From: Taxillus chinensis | Taxonomy: Eukaryota > Streptophyta > Magnoliopsida > Santalales > Loranthaceae | Reading direction: 5' to 3' | DNA: 64,000 bases | Assembly: GCA_023512835.1 (NCBI GenBank) | Contig: CM042085.1 | Location: 5,303,989 to 5,367,988, forward strand | Shown: positions 1 to 12,000 of the stretch, piece by piece | How the letters are laid out: every line of letters starts with the position of its first letter | Numbering within the stretch: the first letter of the stretch is position 1 | Position numbers and translations under genes: made by a program | Notes under the pieces: generated by a model | Told to the model about the DNA's origin: nothing | Seen by the model: the letters and a program-made list of their open reading frames with translations, nothing else | The model's database searches: none

Positions 1-1202
1 CCAAGGTCCAATGCGTCAGCTCCAACTTCACCGACCGGGCCGAAATGCACGATTTCGTATGGTCCACGGGCCGCTCCACCGACTTCCACGTGTTCACGCT
101 GTGGCCGAGCGCGCCGTCGACGAGCTCTCCCGGCGTCCCCGTCGGCGCGTTTTGGGGAACCACCGGCCGCTCAGAGGCTACTCCCACGACACTGGTCTGT
201 TTAAAAAACACCAACATCAACAGCTCGATGCCGAGCCTCGCACAAATCGAGGAGTTAGTTAAAGTCTACTCGCCCCAAATTTTGCTCCATCCGTCAGAAC
301 GTTACCTGCCTTGTTCTGTAGACTGGTTTTTTGACTCCGCTCTGCTCTTCCGTCGAGGACTGGTTCAGCCGGATTCGGTTCCGATCGAGCCGAACGGCAC
401 GAATCTGCCTAGCGGGGGCGCGGACGACGGCGCGTACTGGCTGGACACCCCGGCGGCCGACAGGGGCAGCGTAAAACGGGGGAACCTGTCGAGCGCACGG
501 GTGTACGTCCAGGCAAAGCCCATGTTTGGTGGGGCCACAACGTACCTAACGTTCTGGGTGTTCTTTGCTTTCAAAGGCCCGGCGAGGTTGAAGGTTGGGA
601 ACGTTGCCCACTTGCAGAATATCTCCCTGGGGCTGGCCGGGGAGCACTTGGGCGACTGGAAGCATTTGACGTTGGCCGTGAGAAACCTCGACAGCGCGCT
701 CACTGGCGCCTTCTACGGCGCGAACGGCGGCGGGCAGTGGGTGCTGCCTTCGGGGATGGAGTTCTGGAAGGGGACCAACAAGCCGGTGGCGTACGCGGCG
801 GAGGACGGGCACGGGTTCTACCCGGCGGCGGGGGTGTACGTAAAGGGCGTGAAGGGAGTCGGAATCAGGAGCGACACGGCGAAGGGTGGTCCGGAGTTGG
901 ACGCCGGCGCGAGTTACAAGGTCATCGCCGCCGACTACCTGGGGTTGGCATCGCCGCCGTGGGTGCAGTATTTGAGGCGGTGGGGGCCGACCAACAGCTA
1001 CACCATCGCGGGGGTGCTGGAAAAGTTGGAGTTTTTAGTTCCGGGCGAGTTCATAGTCGCGTACGACGCTGCCGTGCTTGTTTTGAAGCTGTTGCCGCCG
1101 GAAGTGTTGGGGGGTGGGGGTATTGGCCCTAGGGCGAAGAAGAGCTGGGACGGAGACGAACATGCGTCGGCAGATGAACATGCGACCAACGGGGGACAGT
1201 AA
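1..1202 (+). CDS. DUF946 / Vps62-like protein, 5' end outside the window
   Basis: The open frame runs in from the left edge (first full codon at base 3) and ends at TAA 1200-1202, giving 399 residues of the C-terminal part. It matches the plant DUF946 family (Pfam Vps62, vacuolar protein sorting-associated protein 62). Visible landmarks are a WSTGRSTDFHVFTLW stretch near the start, then MPSLAQIEELVKVYSPQ, HPSERYLPCSVDWFF, DTPAADRGSVKRGNL, a YLTFWVFFAFKGPA block, and HLGDWKHLTLAVRNL followed by GHGFYPAAGVY. Plant members are usually around 550 residues, so roughly the first quarter is missing. No intron is seen in the visible part and third-codon GC is high, unlike the AT-rich flank. The ATG at 45 is internal, because homologous sequence continues upstream of it. 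The molecular function of the plant family is not established; the name comes from yeast Vps62. No signal peptide can be judged because the N-terminus is absent. Confidence 0.9.
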   Translation, partial: KVQCVSSNFTDRAEMHDFVWSTGRSTDFHVFTLWPSAPSTSSPGVPVGAFWGTTGRSEATPTTLVCLKNTNINSSMPSLAQIEELVKVYSPQILLHPSERYLPCSVDWFFDSALLFRRGLVQPDSVPIEPNGTNLPSGGADDGAYWLDTPAADRGSVKRGNLSSARVYVQAKPMFGGATTYLTFWVFFAFKGPARLKVGNVAHLQNISLGLAGEHLGDWKHLTLAVRNLDSALTGAFYGANGGGQWVLPSGMEFWKGTNKPVAYAAEDGHGFYPAAGVYVKGVKGVGIRSDTAKGGPELDAGASYKVIAADYLGLASPPWVQYLRRWGPTNSYTIAGVLEKLEFLVPGEFIVAYDAAVLVLKLLPPEVLGGGGIGPRAKKSWDGDEHASADEHATNGGQ

Positions 1203-2612
1203 TTCATATTCCCCGATTGGCTGTTTTAACTTTAGTACTCACTGTGTTAACAGGACTTGTATTCAAACTATGTTAGGAGTGAATCTTTAGAAATATATAA
1301 CTGCTTTGTAAGCTTGTAACTGACTGGTTTTTGGTTAATTCTGCATACAGAAGAATAGCTACTGATAGCATTAGCCGTAAATATGAAACAAGAGGAGCAT
1401 AAATCGGCAGGTGGCCAGCACTGATATTTTGGGTCCTCAACCACCACCTTCATCACTCATGGCATGCAAGTTGAGGTACAACGACCAAATCTACCGAATA
1501 AGGTACCACTTTGAAACAGAAATAGTAGACATTACAGGCTGTTCACCACGCCCTCCCCCACATATGAAAGGATAATAAAAGAGGAAAGACAAAAATCAGA
1601 TTGCACGTATATAAATGATGGTTTGGTGCCGCCTTTTCCCGCCGCCCTTCTTCTTGCTTCGATTCCTCTTCCCCTTGCCCTTATTCTTGTACCCTTTTCT
1701 GCTGCCTAAATGAATGTGTTGGTAATGCTGGTCGTCCTTCGTGGATGGAATGTTCCTGAACATGTGTTTCACATCAAGTACCCCATTTCTGAAACTGGAC
1801 TTCAGGACACTATCTTCAGGCTTGTGTTTCTCTTCTCTTCCTTTCATGCTGTCAGTCCGCTTCCGTCCAAACAGTCCATGAATCAGTAAGTTCTAAAGAG
1901 CAGCACTTGTTACTTGTTAGCACAAAGGAAAGCTTGGACTAGGGAAACTCCAAAATGGATTAATGGAATATGACAGGCAGTAGAAGACGCTGATCACCTC
2001 TTCCATCTTTTTATGTTGTCTTTCCATTTGTTTCTTCATTATTCCTCGAGCAATGCTCAATGGCAATCTCTGCTTCTTGGTTAGGAGGCTGTGACGGCAA
2101 GCACAGAAACGATAGTCCCTGTAAATCTTCCAATTTCATGGGCATGATGAAAATTAGGCAATTCAATGCAAGTAATACCTTTCCGCCGAGCCCAAGTACT
2201 TTCCGGTTTTCAACTCCTTCCTTTCTTTCCATGTCATATGACAAGAACAACAACAGGAAACTTTCTATTTGAGATTGTTTTTTTGTGTAACTAGTCTTGT
2301 ATGGATGGAAATAAACCTTAGGGATCAAATAATAACAAATATCACGGATTCACCCCCCAAAGAATATATTTACAACAACGCAGATTTTTAAGAGCACGAA
2401 TACTTTCATGTCATATATTATTTACACATTGAAAAGATAGACGCACGAAAAAAATGGATTGTCTGTCTTGTAAGTTATAATATAAACCTCGAAAATTAAA
2501 ATGTGCAAGCAGAAGTGACAAATCATCATTTAATAAAAAAATTAACACAGAATTCTTGTAATTCAAGACAACAAAATTTAACTAGATCCTGAAATTGAAA
2601 TCTAACAATTAC

Positions 2613-2720
2613 CTAAAACTCAATATCTTTCATCATCTTCTTAAAGATAATGCTACCATGTGGTGAATCCACTTCGGGAACTGCATTTCTCTGATGCATT
2701 TTCATCGGAAGTAGACACAG
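2613..2720 (-). pseudogene. Exon-like frame of unknown gene
   Basis: On the minus strand an acceptor-like TTTCAG is followed by 35 open codons beginning LCLLPMKMHQRNAVPEVDS and ending KKMMKDIEF, then TAG. A second frame of the same stretch is also open for about 22 codons, so the true frame is uncertain. I do not recognise the product. It may be the last exon of a decayed or unrecognised gene whose previous exon could be the frame at 3095-3220. No matching donor was found to join the two. Confidence 0.2.
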
Positions 2721-3094
2721 CTGAAACAAAAACACTAACTGGTGAGGCCTTCAATGCCAACTGAACAGTGTGGTGATACATTTTATTTAAAGACGACGCT
2801 TACATAGCCTAAGAATACATAACTATATGAATGTAACACATGTTGAATGTCTTCGTCTCAACAACACAATCAATAAAAATTGTAAAATTCAGAACTACTG
2901 ATACATCTACACCAGCTAGGATAGAAACATAGATGCATACATATCCATATGTGAACATGAAAAAATGTTTCTATTCAATATGAACAATTTGATTGTTGTT
3001 GTTGTTGTTAAAAAAAACAAAAAACAAAAAACAATTTGATTGTAAAATACATGAAGTACATCCATAACGTACGTATCAACAATATCAAGATATT

Positions 3095-3220
3095 TTAGAA
3101 GCCTCTAGAAAAAATGCCCCTGAAATTGGCCAAAAGATTAATTAAACGAAAGCCATCCTTGGCATCAATTCCCCTTATTGTAGGCAGCTGACGACCAGGA
3201 TATCCTCTCAGTCTTAGTTC
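3095..3220 (-). pseudogene. Exon-like frame of unknown gene
   Basis: After an AG on the minus strand, 41 open codons read ELRLRGYPGRQLPTIRGID and continue AKDGFRLINLLANFRG before TAA. The amino-acid composition looks like real protein rather than random AT-rich translation, and base composition is higher in GC than the flanks. I cannot assign a family. No good GT donor precedes the stop, so this is either a terminal exon or part of a broken gene. Confidence 0.25.
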
Positions 3221-3821
3221 CTATACCTGAAAATGTTTTAAACAACCGGGCGTGTCTAACAACTCAATAAGGACAAGGGGAATACATGGGAAAAACCAAA
3301 TTGTAAAGGAATTCAAAAACACTAAAGGGGAATTAAAGTTATACCAAGAAGTTTATAAATTTAATAAACCTCATACTTGTCTGTGTTAGAAACTACAGCC
3401 TCCACATACGAACCAGATCTCTCTGGTTTCCCCCTCTTATGGGCTGTCTCTGGGTTCCACCGTCCACATACGAACCAGGTCTAATTTCCTCTGAGGGACT
3501 ACCTCTACTACCCACAAACGTCCAAATAGGGACTAGTGCTGGTCCCTGTGTTAGAAATAGCTTGGGGTTCGATGTGGCATTCCCCATATCTACGTTCTCA
3601 TAAATAGTCCTACGAATATCTATTAGCTATAATAAAATTTTACTTAAATTTATCTCTAAGATATAGCAAAATAATTATGTAAATATAAATATATTTTTAT
3701 CAATTAAAAATGCCACCGCTGACCATCATCCTCAATTTCCTAACATCCCTCTTCAGTGCAAAACCTAAACTAACCATCTCCTCCATCTCGCCACCACAAA
3801 CAGTTGCCATCTCCTCCCTGA

Positions 3822-3903
3822 CCACCTTTTCATGCCCAGCCCTCGATGCACATGTTAGATCCCCACCTTTTCATGCCCAGCCCTCGATGCACATGTTAGA
3901 TCC
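3822..3903. repeat. Exact 41-bp tandem duplication (two units)
   Basis: Two adjacent 41-bp units are identical, each containing TTTTCATGCCCAGCCCTCGA and ending GTTAGATCCC. The identity breaks at both outer edges, so the duplication looks recent. It lies in non-coding sequence. Confidence 0.9.
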
Positions 3904-6003
3904 CCCACCAGCCCCATCACACCTCGTCATTTAATTTGAGCTAATTAAATTTAACTAAGAATGATTGGATTGGAGATACTCTTACATCTTACAATTTCAA
4001 TCTATTGAATGTTAAGACCCATACACTAGCGCAGGCTGCGCAGCCATCATTCCCATAAAATGATGTAAGGGACCATTTACGAACATAATTGGAAGTGTCA
4101 AAAACCCATGACATTTTTTTAAAATTAATATTGAATTGTAATTTAAAAATAATATATATTTAATGTGGGAGAAAATTATTTTTTAAAATTGAATTTTATA
4201 AAAAATTTTAAAAAAATGTTTGAGGAATTTAACTAATAAAATAAAAAAAGTAAAAATATATATTTGAATATCTCAACAGAATAAAATTTAAATTTGAAGG
4301 AAAAAAATAATTTTTAAAAGTAGCTATAGAACTTTATGTTTTTAAAACCATTTTAAAATCTATATTAAAATGGGTTCACAATAATCTATTGTTTTTTTCA
4401 TTTAGATTAGATTGCATTTCATTCCATTTTCATGTACAAAATATTTTTTATTTACAAAGTACATAAGTTATGTAGCCTTAATTTACAAAGTTGCAATTTG
4501 CTTAAGTGCATCTCCAATACTATTCTTCAAATTATTTTCACAGGTGAATAATTTTTCATATATTAATAGCCATTTTTTAACTTTCATTCAACACTAATAT
4601 TTAAATTACCTTTATTTTTATTAAAATATTTTTTACTTTCCTATTTCTATCACACATCTTTTACACATCTGTTCTCCTTCTACACATCTCGTCTGTAGGG
4701 AGGAGAGAGCAACAGTGACCAGATGGAGGACAACCTAGAGGGAGGAGGACGCAGCACTTCTAATAATTACATCCTACTCCACAAAATTTTTCTATAAGTT
4801 TTATTACTTTATTGAGTAGATATTTGGTGGGTGACTTATAACTTTTCTTATAATGAGTAATTTAGTCTTTAGGAATGTCCGAATCACTCATATATTATTT
4901 TTGTTGAGGGTTATATATTTAATGATTATTTTCAATACTTTTCTTGTCTTGTTTCTTTCTCAAAACTGTTATTGTCTTTCGGTAAACCAAACTCGACCAT
5001 TGTTTTGGAAGATGAAATAATAATAAAATTTATCGTAAGCAAGTATGGGTATAACTATTTTAGGGTTTTTCCCTTATATTTTCTCTTTCAATCCTAATTA
5101 ATGAATTTTATGTATTATAAATTTATAAGTGTAGTGCATGTATAACTTTAGCATAAGATGGTATAAAATCTACCCTTAAGATATCATAATAAATACACTT
5201 ATCATACATATAATTCCAATGGTAAATAAATATTTTATGATAAATGACTCAAACAGTAAACAATTAAATATCTCATAATATTTTCTCTTATAAATGGTCA
5301 TATCAAAACTTAATTTTAATTTAATAAATAAAAAAACTTTTTGCAACCACCCCACGCAACTGTATTGTTCCAATCAAATTGTGCTATATCAACCATGGTT
5401 GCGCTGCAGTAGCAATCCCCAAAGATTACATTATGTCATTACTCAAAATAGAATATGCATACAAATAATAAGATAAGGTAATAGATTTTTATATATTATA
5501 TCTTCTTACATTGGTTTATTCTTAAAAATAAAATAGACAAGAAAAATAATATTGTATTATTTTAAAATAGAATATGCAACACTTTATTATTATTATTATA
5601 TATAATTTTACTAAAATAAAATTTAAAAATCATAAAATTTTTAATCTAGATCATTAAATATTATAATTAATGGATAATATTTTACATTTTTTATTTAATA
5701 TATGTAGGACAATATAACGGAATTATAATTTAATAAAAAAATTAATCCATATAATTAAATATTAATCAAAGATTAAAAATTATCATATTAAGATCGGTCT
5801 TTCACATTGAAAATTACAGACAGAGCTTTGACAGCACCCACACATGCCCAGTGCGTTATGAGGTATCCAACCTCGGACTACGAAGTAATTATTGTGTAAA
5901 CTACAGAACCCTAATCATATACCCACCAAGTAATTAAAAAATAATCACATACAACATTTAAGCAAGCTCATAAATAAATAAATAAAATCGATTCCGCCAT
6001 TCA

Positions 6004-9000
6004 TCAAAACAATAATACACAAGCAAAACCCAACGCGATGAACACGCCATTCATCAACGAGCTCATCCCAGACATCGACAATGAAACAGACCCAGATTCC
6101 TTTGCGACGTCGCTGCTGGAATTCTTGGGGTGGTTAAAGTTTGATGAAACCACGGTGTCCGGCGCCGACTCCTCATCGCCATCGTCAGAACTTGTTGTCG
6201 GCCCGGGGGCCGCCACGACAGGGCTTTTCAGGCCTGCCGGGAGGCCCTGGCCGTGCGTGACGTTGATGCTGAAGCGCTGGCCGTTCCTACATTGCTCGCC
6301 CTCGTAGGGGCTCGAGAAGAAGTACGTCATTCCCTCCCTCACTAGCTGCACGGGCACCGTCACGAGCTTCGGGTCGGCGGAGGGGTCGCCGGCCAGCAAC
6401 TCGGTGGTGTCGCTGTCTAGTGCATCGTCGTAGTCGCAATTCTTGTAGGTTGTCGAATTGTAACTCCGGATGACCGAGTGGTTGGTGTTCGTGTTGAAAA
6501 CTGCAATGCCCAGAAAACATCATTGTTAGTTACCAATGCATTATTGAATGTAGAGATCAAAGAGACTGAAGGGAAGTTCATCGGTTCAAATGAAAATCAC
6601 TAGTTTATGTAACATTATATGAATTACTAGTATTTGTATAATAGCAAACATGGGTCAAATTACAAAAGGAGATTTTTGTTGCACTTTGTACCAGAATGAA
6701 GGTGTCATTGGTTATGTTAAAATCTAAGAATGAAGTGTTCAAAGATACTTCGTAAGTTCCATGTTATCATAAAAAAAAAAAAAGAAACATGAAAGCTCAT
6801 GAAGTGCTTTCTTATTGAATTGACACTAGAGGAGAGTGCACGCTGAGTTACCATTCTAGATTTGACACTAAACATGAGAAGACAATTTATATATAGAACC
6901 CTCAAAATAATGGGGTTGCAGGCTTCATGTTACAAGATGCCAATATGACTGAAAAGTTGAAAGAATAGTTATGCAAGGCTTTTGATATGAAGGACTTTTT
7001 GGGGCGTGCAAATTGTTAATGGCCAAGAATAAAAAACTATGATTATCACTAGAAAAATGTGTTAATTGAATGCCTAAAAGGTTCGACATTAAAGGTTGAG
7101 ATGGTTATGTCCATTCATTAATAAAATAAAATAAAAGACCTTAATGGTTGAGATGGTTTGCACACAATCAAATATTGCAGTCAGTTAATGTTGCAAACAT
7201 GTTTCTTAATGAAAAACAGAATATTATGAGTTTGCAAAGTAAAAGTTAAGAGGATACCCCAAGATATGCTTATATTTTGGATGTTCAGATATGATTTTGA
7301 TATCACAAGCAACCTTAATGGCTGAAAGTCTACCTCTAGGCTCTTTTTTACTTTTGTAGGAAGGTCTATTGATAATCCAAAATGCAAAAATATATTTGTA
7401 TTATTTACGATTGACAAAAAGATATATAGTCTATGAAGGATATATTATAGTTGAAAAGATTTCTCCAAAAGCCAGGTTTGAAACAACCAAGATGGATATG
7501 CAGTCAAGGTGATGTAAATATCAACTAACTAATACCATCCTCACACAAAAGCATATTAATGTGATACTATTTGGTATGAGAAGCGACGAAAGAAGAATCA
7601 TTAAATATTACAAAGACTGAAACTAACATGAATGTCTTAAGAATATTGGCTGAAGTTGTTACTAGAAAAAAAAATTATGCAAGGAACTTGCTCGGATGGG
7701 ATCCAAGTGGAGGGTAAAGTCAGGGTTGAAAAGATTTCTCTGAGGGATAGGTTTGAAACGAGATGAATATGTAATGGAAGATGAGTTATTAAAGATTAGA
7801 ACGATTCAAACTAGAGTCCGTGTCGTGATTTTGTTTTGGGCCCATTTGTATGTTACTGTAAATTGATCTACGTACGTGTGCTGCTACTTTCAGTTTACCT
7901 CAAACATTGTTGTTTGCTCCTAAAAAGGTTCCATTTTCATCAGAACAGATGCAAACGTCGGAATCTAGGTAACTTCTTTTCAACAATATTTGTCAAATTA
8001 GCATTACAAAAATGACAGTAGGTACCATTTATTTTCAATGGGGGTGGGTGGGAGGCCTCTCTCACTTTCTAGTTTCTTGTTCGTGGAAAAAAATAAAAAA
8101 AATAAAAAAATCTATCTCAGATTGACCGTGTTTATTTTAACAATTATAATTAAATCCATGGCTTTCCGAGGGATGGTCGGACTTTACTTGTACAGGGAAA
8201 ATAACACAAGATCTCAGATGAGCATGAGCATAATATGATGTGTGCGATCGTCCATCCAATTATATATAAAAGGAAACATATCCTTTGAATCTACCCATAA
8301 GCGTAACAATATATATACACACCTCAACTTCAGAAAAATTAAAAATTAAAAATAAAACACGTAGAAACAAATACAACGTCCGGTAAAAGACGGGTACCTT
8401 CCATGGTAAAAAAACATATCAGAAATAGTGAGATTTCACTCGGCCGGCAAGCCATAATTGAGAAAGAAACAGAGGATATGAGACTAAAACAGGGGGATTT
8501 CGAGAGCAATTAATGGAGATAACCAGATGGAGATTTTTCTGGGTTTTGAAATTTGTTCTTTATTTTCTTTCTAAGTCCACTGATTCAACGATTCTAACTA
8601 TAAGCGTTTGAAATAGTATAATCAAAGTAACACACCAAGAGCAGCTAGCGATCACTGAATTAATAATTAAAATTCATAATTAATGATCATAGGAAGATAG
8701 TTTATGATTATAGAGAGAGATTAAGAACTTAAGAGATTAAGACATATATATATATATATATATAAACAGAAGAAGAAGATCTGATGTTAGTAAAAAAAAA
8801 AAGGACTTACTGAGGAAATCTCCTAAGCTGAAGGACTTGCTAGCTGCCCATTTCTGGTAATTTGCATTGGGCTTTTGCAGGTTGTCGTACCAGCCCAGAG
8901 TGTCCCCCACGGTGAAGTTCTTGTAGGCATGGGCAGAGCCTGAAAGGCAGAGGAGGAGAAGACAGAAGAAGGGAACGAAGAATAACATGAGAGAGCTCGA

Positions 9001-9027
9001 GCTCTGCCTGCATCTCTTTTGATCCAT
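6004..9027 (-). CDS. Early nodulin-like phytocyanin (ENODL), GPI-anchored type
   Basis: Two exons: 9027-8811 and 6500-6004, joined across a 2,310-bp intron (donor GTAAGT, acceptor TTGCAG), 237 residues. The start MDQKRCRQ is chosen because it directly precedes a hydrophobic signal sequence ending SGSAHA (residues 1-34). The plastocyanin-like domain follows (about 35-155): YKNFTVGDTLGWYD, NYQKWAASKSFSLGDFL, NTNTNHSVIRSY, TTYKNCDYDD, YFFSSPYEGEQCRNGQRFSI. The disulfide cysteines C94 and C143 are present. Only H80 of the copper ligands remains: the ligand Cys and the second His are replaced by Ser135 and Gln142. That fits the ENODL class, which is thought not to bind copper. A Pro/Ser/acid-rich linker and a hydrophobic tail (NGVFIALGFACVLLF) predict a GPI anchor at the plasma membrane. 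The intron position in the middle of the domain is typical of phytocyanins. It resembles the Arabidopsis ENODL17/18 group by eye. The exact physiological role is unknown. Confidence 0.93.
6501..8810 (-). other. Intron of the ENODL gene
   Basis: GT-AG intron of 2,310 bp, AT-rich. A TA microsatellite (about 8744-8765) lies roughly 45-65 bases inside the donor. I see no nested gene or recognisable transposon; the short open frames inside are AT-rich and look random. Confidence 0.85.
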
Positions 9028-12000
9028 TCCGTGATAACACAGAGAATAAAAGTTGGCTTGGCCACTTGGGAAAAATGGAGACCAGACCATTCATGTATAT
9101 CATGTCTGGCATCAGGATGCTTTTTCCCAGCCCATATCCCTACGTCCCATCACATTTACCGAAATGCCAACTCTTTTTCTCCCTATATTTTTTCAAGGAC
9201 CCAAGACTTTATGTCTACAATTATTTGGGACTGCAACGAAAAACCAACATTTGAAAATAAAATTATTTTTAAAAATAATAAATTTAAATAGTTTAAAAAT
9301 AAATTCATTTGATTTAAAAAAATTTAAAAAATAATTTTATTTTTTAAAAAAAATCATAAAAAAAAAAAAAAAGAAAAAAAGTCATAAAACCTGAACCAGC
9401 CGACATTTTGCATATTTTATTGTACTTTAGAGATTATTTAGTAAGTGTTTTGCTTTCTTTTAAATAGTATTAGAATTTGTGTGAAGTTGTAATAATTATA
9501 TTTTTAAAAGAGAGTGTATTTTTAGAATTGAGTCTAATAAAATTTTAAAAAAATAATATTTAATGAGCTCAAATAATAAAATAGAAAAAAATAACAAAGT
9601 ATTTTAATCTTCTAAGATTGTGTTTAAATTTAAAAACAAAATGCATGAGATTTATTTATTTTAAATTTTAAATTTAAAATAAAATAATTTTTAAAACTAA
9701 TTTTATTTTTAAAAACAAACCGTACCAACGTTGCCTTATGGTCTGTGAACAAAAATCAACTCTCTTTCTCGCCGTTACTATATCTCATCTTTAAGGACCC
9801 ATAAATTATAATTAGAATTAGAAGCGTTGGAAGGACCGGGTGCCAGAAAAATGACCCAAGAAGAAGAAAAAAAACGATGCTCCAATTGGAAAGAACAAAC
9901 CAAAGTGGTTTGATGTTCAGCTTCAACTTCAAGGACCGATCCTAGTAGGGATTATGTCTACTATTATTTATCATTTGCTGGGTAAAGGCTAGAAAAGTGA
10001 TGAAAAGATATAAGGTAAAAAAAAATAAAAAAGAAATTAAGAAAAAATAAAATTAGTAAAAAAATAATTATTTGATTGTTATGAAAAAGATATAAAAACA
10101 TAATTTTTATAATATAAATAAAATTAAAAAGTAATAAAAAATATGATATGAAATATCAAATTATAATATTATTTACAGTAAAATAAGACAGAACAAAATT
10201 CGGAAAAAACAGTACACCCATATCAATGTAATTTTTGCTTTTTTATCATACATTTTTCACAGCATTTTTAGATCTACAAAAAGACTTTTTTAATTCACTT
10301 TTCATATTTCACCCCAAAATCTATAATCTATAGCAACCAAGCAGCTTAAGGAAGTTAAAAAAAAAAATAAATTGTTTTTTCGTTAAATAAAAGACGTGCT
10401 CATTTTTTTAAAATTTTTAACAAATTTTATTGTAGTTTGGAAATATATTTTCAATTTTAGGCTTTTTCTAAAAGCTTGTAAAAATATGAATTCGGACCCA
10501 CATTTTAGTTTCGGTCAAAATCCCAAAAAAAAAAAAAAAAAAACTCAGCCAACAAATATAATGAGATTGAACCGATTTCAGCCCCACTAGTTTAAATACT
10601 CAAATTTGACCAATCGAGCATCAAATTTATGTCCAACATTAAACGACGTTCAACGGTCTCATTTACGCCTTTGATTTTAAGTTTTTTTAGTATAAGCAGG
10701 GCATTTAATTTTATTTTGAGTTAACAGGCCTCTCTTTTTTAAAAGTAATGCTAAATGCATATATATTATGCATGTAAATCGTATAAAACTATTTTTATTG
10801 TTATTATTTTTTTAAAAAAAAATATTCATACCAACAAGAAAAATATTCCTGTACAAGATATATGCGAATAGAATTTTTCTTTTTTTAAAATAATTAACTA
10901 ACCAGAAAATTTTAAATATTTATACATTAACCAATTCTTCGTGTTTGGCTAAATTTTATATACAAGATTTAACCATGAAAAAGTTACATGTGATTGAATA
11001 CAGCGGTGAGGCGGTGAAACATGCCATGGAGTCATGTGAGCATGTGCACATACATGTCATCGAAAGCGCCGTTGGATAGTGGCGGTCCGCGCATCCCCAT
11101 CCGATAACGAAAGGACAGCTGGTGAGTTTGGTGTACCTGGTACACGTGACGTGTCAGAGCCAACACTGTGGTGTGTGTGTGTATATATCGTGCAGGAGTT
11201 ATGAATGTGGGCCCGGAATAGTTGTGAGGTGGGTCCACGTCTATGCGTACGATCCACCACCGACGCTAGTACAAGTGATCGACACGCAATTAATCTTTTT
11301 TTTTTTTCTTTTTGGGGCGGGGGGGTGTATGTTCATGCAATTAGTTACGACTTATGATTCGTGTGCATTCACACGCCTGACTCCTCCGATCCGATCCCAC
11401 TCGGCTCGCTGTTAATTTTGTAACATCAAACGTTAGTTGTCTCAGAATTAATATATAAAATTATTATTTAAATTTTATACTTAAATTTTATTATTGAAAT
11501 TGATATTTAAATTTATGATTTTGAAAAAACAAAAATTTGATATATGTTTTAAAAAAAGTGTTTTAAAGCCTGGGGCTATAAAAATTAATAAAACAATATA
11601 TAATATAATGGACTTAAGTAAAAAACTAGATGAAAATATACATACATTTCTTTTGAAAATAAAAACTTTTTCCGAAAACAAAAACCAGTTTATACTTTGT
11701 ATCAAATGATTCTTATAAGTTTTTTTATGGTAAAAGATCCTACTATTATAATTTAATTAAAAATGTAAAGATTTTAGGGGCAAGTTTACAAACATAAAAA
11801 AATAAGAAGATTTGTATGTAGTAGTAAGATATGATTTTTTAAAATTTTATACTGTTTATAACAAAAAATAATTTTCTTTTAATTTATTAAAAAATCAATA
11901 TGGATGCTCTTATAATTTATTTTGCAGAGAAAGATTATCTTCAAACCTAAACCCAAGTTAGAGAAAATTTCTCCAACCCAAAGACGTGACAACCCTAAAT

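Larger units (their letters stand above)
1203..6003. other. Intergenic, AT-rich, small repeats, no confident gene
   Basis: This stretch lies between the DUF946 stop and the 3' end of the phytocyanin gene. It holds two short minus-strand exon-like frames (2613-2720 and 3095-3220), listed separately, and a lysine-rich minus-strand frame at 1596-1847 that I do not recognise. There is also a 41-bp tandem duplication near 3.82 kb. At 3965-3990 and 4506-4525 there are isolated 'GAGATACTCTTA' or 'GCATCTCCAA'-type ends that resemble termini of small Tourist-like MITEs, without clear partners. From about 4080 to 5800 the sequence is very AT-rich and I see nothing else in it. Confidence 0.5.

Noticed and set aside
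45..1202. ATG at 45 as the true start of the DUF946 gene
   Set aside because: Family-like sequence (KVQCVSSNFTDRAE) continues in frame to the window edge and the N-terminal domain is missing.
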